Source of the DNA: Magnaporthiopsis rhizophila
Lineage: Eukaryota > Ascomycota > Sordariomycetes > Magnaporthales > Magnaporthaceae
DNA length: 64,000 nt
Assembly (NCBI GenBank): GCA_003049465.1
Contig: PYSS01000001.1
Coordinates: 186,001-250,000, forward strand
Reading direction: 5' to 3'
Made by a program: the position numbers and the translations under genes. Below, in pieces: positions 56,218 to 64,000 of the stretch; within the stretch, counting starts at the first letter, position 1, and the number at the start of each line of letters is the position of its first letter. Under the pieces are notes generated by a model. That model had not been told where the DNA came from. It made no database searches and was given only the letters and a program-made list of their open reading frames with translations.

Positions 56218-57607
56218 GGTCGGCGACTACCTTCTGAGGCAGACACTAGCCGGAGGAGCGCCGGGTCGTCATTGGGGCATGGCGGTTGGGGCGAGGGCGG
56301 ATCGGACGGGCGTGGTTGTCGTCGGGCTTGCTTGCCGTCACCGTCAAGGATACACGGTCTTGGCGGGACGACAAGGCTGCAAGGTGCCACACGGATTAGT
56401 AGGCGGGGCACGTGCATCAAGGCTCGTGTACCTAGCAGCGGTACCATCGCCGCCACGAGCCGCTAGCACACACCCAGCCCACCCACCCCACCACCTAAAA
56501 CATAAAACAACCTCTCCCAGTCGACTTGGATCCCAACGGATGCCTCCCCAAACGCGCCCCTTGAATCCCACAGCATGTGCCGCCCACTCACAGCGGCGGC
56601 GCCTTGCCGGCACCAGCGACAGCCGCCGAGACTCTGCTGCTTACCCCTTGGCAAGGGTCGAGGGCCCGTCTCGATCCTACCCGAGTCGTATGTAGGAGGC
56701 CTTGATCTTCATTGTTTTCACGCCTTGCGTCTTTATCACGTGAATCAAGCACCTGCCAGCCCGATTACGCCAGCTCCTCAATTACCAATCGAATCGCCAG
56801 CCGAGGCACTCACACTCGAAAGAACCTTTTCGAGGGAAAAAAAATCATGTCATGACAAGAGTCAACTCTGAACAGCCGCTTGCCCGACCGCCGCCGTTGT
56901 CGGAGCTCTCCGCCAAGCCCTCCTACTTTTCTCCGTTTCTCGCTTCTCTCGCTCAGTCTTCTGCTCTTCTTGGTACCTAGGCCTCTGTCAACACGGCGGG
57001 ATATGCATTAATTACAATCACTGCTGAACTTGAGAGACGTCCTCGCTTTGTTCTCCCCTCATCGACCCTCCTGCTCTTGTTCCTCTTCCCCCACATGCGC
57101 ACAGCTGTGGATGGTTGGTCTTGGAACTGCCTTCAAGACTGGCCTGAGTCGTTCCACCCACACCCCGCGGGACAAAAGTCGCGCTCTCTCACTCTCTTTG
57201 TCACTCGGATGCTTCCTAGTGCCGTTTCCTACTAGTAGCCGTCAACGGCGACAAATGTGGAACTGAGGCATGGGTCAAGAGTCGGGATTTTCCTGCCTTT
57301 TCCACACACACGCCCCTCTTCTCTTGTCGCGTTCTGCTCCGGTTTTTCTCGCCTCCTACCGGTATTGCCGCAAGTGCCCGCAGTATAAGGGTCCTCCTTG
57401 TCCCACACATGCCGCCTCGCCAGGCCATACTTTCTTTCTCCTGCCACCAAAGTCTCCTCCCTCACAACCTTTAAAGACGAGTCTGCCAACAAAACCCCAA
57501 CTCTCATGATTACGCACCAAACGAGCACTTCGCACGGCTGAGGAGTATTACAGAAACATTCTGTATACTCCTTGCGTCAGGACTTGATTTTTCAATATTC
57601 TCGATCC

Positions 57608-57648
57608 TATCACATCGCATCACATCACATCACACCATACCACATCCT
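57608..57648. repeat. CATCA/CACAT pentanucleotide microsatellite
   Basis: Several imperfect copies of ATCAC in tandem within the leader side of the IDO gene. Confidence 0.75.
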
Positions 57649-57942
57649 CCTCCTGCCTCACTGGCCACATCAATACATATTTTTTTCTCCACTCCGAGAA
57701 CAACACCAACCCAACAAGTGTTGGATTCCTCGTTGGACGAATCCTCTTCGAATCCTCAGCCAGCCAAGCCGGACGAGTCGGCCCTCGAGAGCAACAATAC
57801 TCTCACCGGTCTCAAAGCAGGGAAGCAACTTGGGCTCCCAGCCAACAACCCAAGTGAACCAACAGCCTCATCGCGCAGAGCTCCACAAAGACCAGGCATA
57901 AAGACCAGATCACCCCGCGTGGTAACAGTACTCGTGAAAAAG

Positions 57943-57948
57943 TATAAA
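57943..57948 (+). promoter_or_regulatory. TATA box of the IDO gene
   Basis: TATAAA inside 'aaaagtataaaagcc', 83 nt upstream of the ATG at 58026, a fitting distance for a short leader. Confidence 0.5.
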
Positions 57949-58025
57949 AGCCATACGGGTTGTTGCTCTCGACCGAGAAGCCCCTGGTACTTGAAACACA
58001 GAAACCAGCGCCGCCTCTCGATCCG

Positions 58026-59609
58026 ATGCTTCCTCCGGTCCCAGTCCTCTCTGACTATGGAATCTCTCCAACCAATGGATTCCTGCCCGATGTTTTGCCC
58101 CTGACGAGGCTCCCGGACCCCTACTACAACAAGTGGGAGGCCATCGCCGCCAACCTTCAGGCCTTGATCCTCAGCAAGCGCCTGAAGGCCGTCATTGACC
58201 GCCTCCCTGTCCTTTCCACCATTGGGTTGGAACACGACTCAGAATGGCGGAGGGCCTACTCGATCCTGTGCTTCATGGCTCATGGCTACATCTGGGGTGG
58301 TGATCGCCCCGCGGACCGCCTGCCCGCCCCGCTTGCCGTGCCGCTGCTGCAGATCGCCGAGCGCCTTGAGCTGCCGCCCGTAGCCACCTATGCCGCCGTT
58401 TGCTTGTGGAACTTCAAGCCGCTCTTCGTCGACGAACCCATCGACAGCCTGGAGAACCTCGCCACCCTCACCACCTTCACCGGCTCTCTAGATGAGTCGT
58501 GGTTCTACCTGGTGTCGGTTGCCATCGAGGCCCGCGGTGCCCCCGCCATCCCCATCATGCTGGAGGCTATAGCTGCCGTTCGCCGCAACGACGCAAACAC
58601 CGTCACCCGCTGCCTGCTCGCCTTTGCCGAGTGTCTCGACCATGTTGGGACGCTGCTGGCGCGCATGCATGAGAGCTGCGATCCCACCATCTTCTACCAC
58701 CGGATCCGCCCCTTCCTGGCCGGCAGCAAAAACATGGCTGATGCTGGCCTGCCCCACGGCGTCATCTACGAGGACGGGTCCGGCGTCGACGAGTATCGTC
58801 AGTACAGCGGCGGCAGCAACGCCCAGAGCAGTATCATCCAGTTCTTCGACATCGTCTTGGGCGTCACGCATCGGCCTACGGGTGACAAGGCATCGCCCAA
58901 GCACGACCACCACCACCATCACGACAATGCTGGCCAGCCCCGAGGCCGCCAGCCCGTCACGGCGGCCCAGAACCAGCAGCCGCAGCAGCAGCCGCAGCAC
59001 AATTTCATCAAGGAGATGCGGCGCTACATGCCCGGCCCGCACGCGCGGTTCCTGTCCGACGTGAGCGCCGTGGCCAACATCCGCGAGTTTGTGGAACTCC
59101 ACGGCGGTGGCGCCAAGAACCGCGCCCTCGGCCTCGCCTACGACGCCTGCCTCTCCATGCTCAGCGCCCTGCGCGACCGCCACATCGCCATCGTGACCCG
59201 CTACATCGTCGTGCCCTCGCGCGAGGTCCGCGCCCGCAGCCGCTCCCGCACCCCCGAGGCCACCCGCCGCGCCGTCGTCAACCTCGCCACGGCGTCGAGG
59301 GCGGCCGACAACAAGGACAAGGACAAAGACAAAGAAAAGGAAAAGACCCTCAAGGGCACGGGCGGCACGGCGCTCATCGCGTTCCTCAAGCAGGCGCGCG
59401 ACGAGACGGGCGAGCCGGCCGTAGAGCAGTGGACGCGCCGCTTCATGAGGCGCGCCGTCCGTTCCGACGGAAATGGCGCGGGTGACTTCTTCCTCGGCAA
59501 GCAGGACGACGAGTTCGGCGTCGGCGCCGAGATAGAGCAGGTCCAGGTCAACGGCCTCGCTGGAATATGGACCATGGAGGACGAGGTCGGCGGGATCTGC
59601 AACTACTGA
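58026..59609 (+). CDS. IDO: Indoleamine 2,3-dioxygenase
   Basis: One exon, 527 aa. The start 'MLPPVPVLSDYGISPTNGFL' leads to 'LPDPYYNKWEAIAANL', 'YSILCFMAHGYIWGG', 'RLELPPVATYAAVCLWNF', 'FYLVSVAIEARGAPAIPIM' and 'IQFFDIVLGVTH', then 'MRRYMPGPHARFLSDV' and the haem-ligand region 'LSALRDRHIAIVTRYIVVPS', in which His386 matches the proximal haem ligand of the family. IDO opens the indole ring of tryptophan to N-formylkynurenine, the first step of the kynurenine/NAD pathway, in the cytosol. Between residues 291 and 325 lies a His- and Gln-rich low-complexity insertion, and the region after 'TRYIVVPS' is extended by a Lys/Asp-rich run ('DNKDKDKDKEKEK'). An open frame continues 22 codons upstream without an ATG. 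Confidence 0.95.
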   Translation: MLPPVPVLSDYGISPTNGFLPDVLPLTRLPDPYYNKWEAIAANLQALILSKRLKAVIDRLPVLSTIGLEHDSEWRRAYSILCFMAHGYIWGGDRPADRLPAPLAVPLLQIAERLELPPVATYAAVCLWNFKPLFVDEPIDSLENLATLTTFTGSLDESWFYLVSVAIEARGAPAIPIMLEAIAAVRRNDANTVTRCLLAFAECLDHVGTLLARMHESCDPTIFYHRIRPFLAGSKNMADAGLPHGVIYEDGSGVDEYRQYSGGSNAQSSIIQFFDIVLGVTHRPTGDKASPKHDHHHHHDNAGQPRGRQPVTAAQNQQPQQQPQHNFIKEMRRYMPGPHARFLSDVSAVANIREFVELHGGGAKNRALGLAYDACLSMLSALRDRHIAIVTRYIVVPSREVRARSRSRTPEATRRAVVNLATASRAADNKDKDKDKEKEKTLKGTGGTALIAFLKQARDETGEPAVEQWTRRFMRRAVRSDGNGAGDFFLGKQDDEFGVGAEIEQVQVNGLAGIWTMEDEVGGICNY

Positions 59610-59671
59610 GCTTGTAGTTGGATTCTCCCTTGTAGGGCGGCTTAGTGTGGCATCGCAGATATTCCTGACGC

Positions 59672-59687
59672 AATAAAAACAATAAAA
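59672..59687 (+). terminator. IDO: Polyadenylation signals of the IDO gene
   Basis: Two AATAAA hexamers (59672-59677 and 59682-59687), 63-78 nt after the IDO stop, the usual position for a fungal poly(A) signal. Confidence 0.55.
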
Positions 59688-59847
59688 AACCATGATCCCG
59701 AACGCAGGCGTCGTAGGAACTTGCCAAGTCACCGGAACTTTCATCATCAAAAACCTGCCAGGTTTCGCCTACAAAATATACCTTACACAAAATGATTCAC
59801 AAGGGCCAGTACCCAATCAGCCATCCCATTTCCCATATTCATCATCA

Positions 59848-59850
<3 letters not shown>

Positions 59851-59887
<37 letters not shown>
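59851..59887. repeat. Poly-A run
   Basis: 37 consecutive A between the IDO and helicase 3' ends. Confidence 0.95.
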
Positions 59888-59889
<2 letters not shown>

Positions 59890-59950
59890 GCCCAAGGTAA
59901 GTGCCGGATCCAAGCCGACGCGGTCAAGACTCGACTCGGTTCCGGAGCCA

Positions 59951-62900
59951 CTAGCTGCCGGCTGGCTTGACCGCGTCCCGTGTGGCAGCCTCCTCTGCGA
60001 AGATGCGCTGCCACATGTCCAGCCACTTTTCGTGCTGCGGCGTCGGCAGCTTGCCCGGGTTCTTGAACGAGCGCGTGAGGATTTCCCTCAGCCGCGCCCG
60101 GAGCGCCTTGATCACCAGGACCGTTTTCCAGTCCGGTGCCGTGAAGCGTGCCCGGTTGCCGTCCAGGATGAAGACACCCGAGTACATCTCCAGGGGCGCA
60201 GTAGGTTAGTACCAAAGGACGCAAGATAGCAGTGACAGATCAAGGGCGAGGGGAAGACAGCGCCTTACATCACATCTGACATCGCCGCAGAGGAGCGCGA
60301 TGGGGAAGGCCTCAACGGCCGTGGTTTCATGCGCGTTCAGGAACCTAAATAAGAGTCGCCGCAAGAGCGATTCTCTCAGTCAGCCGCCATCATGTTCATG
60401 TGTGCTTGGTCTCTCATTCACACTCCATTGTCAAGTTGGATGAAGACTCACGATTTCGTCGACTGCATCATGTTGTAGTATGACAGCCACCTGATCTCGT
60501 TGTGGCCTTTGTTGACGCTCGACCGGTGGAGGCTGACGCTTTGATTGTTTCCAACGTTGCGCAGGCCCTTGCCACCAGCCACGTCTCGCACAAGCAACTT
60601 GGGATAGAAGCTCCAGGCGATGACCGACTGCCAGATGGTGTCGTTGTCACTGTTGATGTTCACGCGCTGCGGCATCTCGAAGAAGACCTGCTTGCGACGC
60701 CGGTTGCCGCCCGACGCGTACCGAAGCTGCTTCAGGTTCTTCCTCTCCTCATCCGTCAAGGATAGAAAGCGCGAGTCTACAAGTGAAACCAACAGCTGGC
60801 CCTTAAGGTCCTCGATGCTAGCCAGTGTTTGGGGGCTGAGGAAGTTCTTGCGGCAGTACTGGAACTCCTGGCCACCATTATTCGTCGCCGCCAGACAGAC
60901 TCGCTTCCATGAGAGATAGGCGTTGTAAACTGTCAGCACATCCGAGTCGCCGCGCCGGAAGGACTGGCGTGCATTGTCGGCCTGCGCCCGCTGGCCGAAG
61001 GGTGCAACGAAAGGGGACTTGGCTGACAGGATGGCCGCAACTGTGATGGCCATGTCGAGGCACTTGAAGATGGTGCCGAGCAGGATCAGCTTCCCCAGAA
61101 ACACGTCCAGGGGCAGTCGTGCCAGCTGGTTTCCCAGCGGCGTCAGCTCCTCGGTCTGCGTCAAGGCACGGACATCTACGAGCGCGTCTATCGCACGCCG
61201 GATGTTCTTTGCCGATGGAGGGTCGAGTGCCTCGCTCAGAGTCTCTTCGATGCCTCCCATCTTGCAGATCTTGACGCGAATGGCAAGGTCCTGCAACGAG
61301 AGGCGGAGCATCTCGGGTGTCTGCTGGTCCGCCATGATAGAGTCGTGCCGGTACTTGGTAAACATGTGGAAGCAGAGGCCCTCCTGGACACGACCAGCAC
61401 GACCGCGCCGCTGCTTCGCGTTGGCGCGTGAGATGAAGGTGTCGATCAGGCGAGACATTTGCCGGCGCTCGTCGAAGCGCATCTCGCGGTGCTTCCCCGT
61501 ATCGACGACGCATGTCACGTCTGGGATCGTGATGCCCGTCTCGGCAATGTTGGTCGCGAGCACAATCTTGCGAAGCCCTGGCGGCGGGACGAGGAATGCA
61601 GCCTCCTGCTCCTCGGTCGCGATGCTAGAATGCAGGGGATAGACAAGCCAGTTGTCGGAAAAGAAGCGGTTTCCAAGCAGCAGGTCGTTCAGCTGACGGA
61701 TCTCGGCAAAACCGGGCAGGAAGACAAGGATTGCTTTGCTGAACTGTTCGTAGTTGGGATCGGTTGCGACGCGCGAGATGAGCTGAACAATGAGGTCGAA
61801 CTCGATCTGGTACTCATCCATCTGTGACAGAGTGTTGCGAGTGCCTTTGGAGTAATGCTTGAGCGACTTGAGCAGCTCGGGCTTGGAAGAGTTCTCGGGC
61901 TCGACATCGGGCGCGTCATCGTCCAGGTCCGTCATGCGGACCTTGTTCTGCTGGTCGACAGTGTAGCCCGTCAACTCGACGGCGTCCTCCAGGAAACTAA
62001 CCCGGACTGGGAACGTGCGGCCAGGAACATTCAGCACCGGCGCCCCGCCGAGGTACTGAGAGAAGCGCTCGGCATCGACCGTGGCTGACATGAGAACGAC
62101 CTTGAGGTCCTTTCGTCGCACCAGCAGCTTCTTGAGCACAATGAGGAGGAAGTCGCTGTCTATGGAGCGCTCGTGCACCTCGTCCAGCACGAGGTGGGTG
62201 ATGTCTCGGAGGTCGTTGGAGCTCTCGAGCATGCGCATGATGATTCCCGTCGTCGAATACACGAGCCGCGTCTCACGCGACGTGTTAGCCTCGAGACGGA
62301 TCGAGTAGCCAACGAGCGAGCGCGGGGTGCCCAGATCATTGAGGCCCTCACCGAGCTCCTGGCTGACTCGGCGTGCCAGCGACACGGCAGAGATACGTCG
62401 GGGTTGCGCGCAGTAGACCTTGCACGGCTTCCCCTGAGCAAGCTGGTGCTCGAGCAGGAACGATGGCACCTGTGTGCTCTTGCCACAGCCCGTCTCACCA
62501 CAGACGATGATGACCTGCTGCTGGTCCACAGCCGACAGCACCTGGTCGCGGAATCCCCACATGGGGAGCTGCATTCGCGACCGCAACATCGTCTGAAACC
62601 TAGGTGAGCTGCTCTTGTCGTGCCAGATCTTCTGGTAGTATTCGGGCCCGGCCGCCACTCCCTTGCCACGGTCTTGGTCTGAGTTCTCGGCCGAGTCTGC
62701 TGCTACTGCCGTCCTCGCCCCACGGCCACGGAAGGCCCCCTGGAGGAGGACTCCATCCTCCAGCTCCCGGTCCAGTCGCCTCCGCACCAGGTCCCGCAGT
62801 TCCTTGACGATGGTCCGGTCGACAGCATCGGCCTTGCTCTTCTTCATTTCGGCAAGCTCGGCCCACAGATCGCGCCAGACAGCGTGCAGTCTCATCGATG

Positions 62901-63896
62901 CCTTTTCCTCCTTGGATGTTGATCCAGACACCAGAAACAAGGCCACGGTGGCGATAAAGGCTTCCGACTGTTGCTTCTCCGGCGTTGCAACCGACTTCAT
63001 CTTCGCCACAAATTGAGTTGGATACGTCTCGACCTCGACGTCGGGGATGTCGGTCGTCGAAAGTGCTTCTTGCGGCTTGCTCCAGACGACATGGACAAGG
63101 TGGCGGTGCGCAAAGGACGCCTCCGAGACAGCCTTATATGATATCTTGGCCCCCGAATCCTTGCCGCGGCAAGCCTCTTCCAGAGCCCTCATTGGGCTCA
63201 GGCCAGTCCACTTGCCGAAGTCCCGGACTTTCAGCTTTATCCCGTCGGCCCCGTTGATAACCGTGCTCGACTTTCCGGTGGTGGGGTCAACCTCGGTCAC
63301 CGGCAAGCTGGCGAAGAGATCAGCAAGCGCACCATCCTCGTCCTCGCTGGCCTGTGCGAGTATTTCCGCCGCCATCTTCTCGGCCTCACGAGCGATGTCG
63401 TCCTCAGAAGACTGGCCCTTGGCCGCCTTGCGCTCCTCCTCAGCCGCAGCCGCAGCCTCTTCGTCTTGCCGCTTCTTATTAGCCGCGTATTCCTTTTCGA
63501 GGACGATTTTGTTCTCTCGCCATTGCATATCCGCAGCCTCTTTCTCGAAAAGAATGTCACCCTCAATCTTTGCTATCTTGGCCTTGAGTCTCGCGACGTC
63601 CATATCGTCTTTGGCGCCTTGGTTTGAGCCGACGTCAAGGGATTTTGGTTTTTCCTTTGGCCTGTCCAACAGCGGCCGCTGCAAGACAAATAGCCTGGTC
63701 CGAGCATCCAAGTATTGTGGCACAAGTTCGTCGGGCTCGATGTCACTGTCATAGGTAACAGTAGTCTTTCTGGGTGATGATGCTCGAGGAGACTTGTCCG
63801 TGGGTGCACGGCCCTTCCGCCGCTTCTGCTTGTCTTCTACCTCCAGCAGGCGTGGAGTTGACGCCCCGGATGGCAAAGGGGTATCAAAAGGTGTTT
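59951..63896 (-). CDS. DEAH-box RNA helicase (DHX29/YLR419W-like), 5' end outside window
   Basis: Three exons in the window, 63896-60452, 60344-60269 and 60187-59951, give 1251 in-frame residues before the stop. An N-terminal Lys/Glu coiled-coil region precedes the helicase core: motif I 'GETGCGKSTQVPSF', II 'DEVHERSIDSDF', III 'SATVDAERF', V 'ATNIAETGITIPDV' and VI 'QRRGRAGRVQEG'. HA2 and OB-fold regions follow ('LTPLGNQLARLPLDVFLGKL', 'NHEIRWLSYYNMM'-like 'GHNEIRWLSYY', 'PDWKTVLVIKALR'). The motif II DEVH and the long N-terminus recall DHX29, a scanning factor, and yeast YLR419W; the exact cellular role is inferred only. The protein starts right of the window: the 63896 border has a good acceptor and the preceding 100 bases hold no start in frame. 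Confidence 0.92.
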
Positions 63897-64000
63897 CTGT
63901 AGTCCCTTGGCTGTTAGAACGGGGACACTAGGGTCAATGGGGAGGCATACGGGTGAGGCCCAGGTTGGACGGATGTCTAGGTAGATAAGTTGGAAGATCG
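63897..64000 (-). other. Intron and edge sequence of the helicase gene
   Basis: The first 104 bases upstream of the last visible exon contain two possible acceptors (ctacag at 63897, and ttctaacag further on with a ctaac branch-like sequence). A short ATG frame (about 63946) stops after four codons. The upstream exon lies beyond the edge. Confidence 0.45.

Larger units (their letters stand above)
56218..58025. other. 1.8-kb divergent promoter region vps23 / IDO
   Basis: Contains an (ATCAC)-type tandem near 57608-57648 and the TATA box before the dioxygenase. Open frames in this stretch have no protein-like composition. Confidence 0.5.
59610..59950. other. Intergenic, convergent 3' regions
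   Basis: Holds two AATAAA signals for the IDO transcript and a 37-A run, between the IDO stop and the helicase stop. Confidence 0.6.

Noticed and set aside
58488..59750. 420-codon minus-strand open frame
   Set aside because: Antisense to the dioxygenase gene, which carries the conserved haem-binding region.
1..64000. CRISPR arrays, bacterial operons, phage or biosynthetic gene cluster
   Set aside because: Spliced eukaryotic housekeeping genes throughout; no spacer-repeat arrays, and no polyketide synthase, peptide synthetase or terpene cyclase signatures.

Overview
This window is nuclear DNA of a filamentous ascomycete, most likely a Sordariomycete. Evidence: dense protein genes on both strands, GC-rich coding sequence, many short introns of about 50-160 nt with GTNNGT...YAG borders, no operons, and lineage-typical genes (the LisH regulator Som1, a STE2-type pheromone GPCR like Neurospora PRE-2, CPC-2, a seven-knuckle Gis2/Byr3 protein). 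The genus cannot be fixed from the sequence alone. Splice sites were placed by hand from consensus borders, reading frame and remembered family conservation; every multi-exon model marked firm closes in frame.

Layout, left to right. 0-15.3 kb: the 3' end of cpc-2 (RACK1); a histidine phosphatase; CTNNBL1 (spliceosome-associated); V-ATPase subunit G (vma10); Pet117 (cytochrome oxidase assembly); RPB2 (RNA polymerase II); an NmrA-type NAD(P)-binding protein; a Cys-rich single-pass surface protein. 15.3-24.2 kb: gene-poor DNA around a seven-CCHC zinc-knuckle gene, then a conserved two-TM protein. 26.8-29.5 kb: the U5 snRNP 40-kDa WD40 protein, divergent from TRAPP subunit Bet3. 29.5-35.5 kb: a doubtful small membrane protein and the LisH/Som1 gene. 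35.5-41 kb: a 5.4-kb stretch with microsatellites and no convincing gene, then a secreted GH16 glucanase. 42.9-49.6 kb: an unknown low-complexity protein, Tom6, a conserved fungal protein of unknown function and pre-2. 50.7-53.6 kb: a long disordered protein whose frame is interrupted by a single TAG. 54.1-64 kb: ESCRT-I Vps23, indoleamine 2,3-dioxygenase, and a DEAH-box RNA helicase running off the right edge.

The genes are mostly housekeeping and do not form a cluster. Loose themes are pre-mRNA splicing (CTNNBL1, SNRNP40), membrane traffic and vacuole function (Vma10, Bet3, Vps23), mitochondrial biogenesis (Pet117, Tom6), and development/mating (Som1, PRE-2). I found no mobile element with coding capacity, no CRISPR array, no rRNA and no convincing intact tRNA. 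The most noteworthy observations are the in-frame TAG inside an otherwise continuous 982-codon frame, two independent 9-nt microexons (vma10 and bet3), a start-codon-only first exon in vma10, a GC-AG intron, and a bet3 intron flanked by an 8-bp direct repeat.
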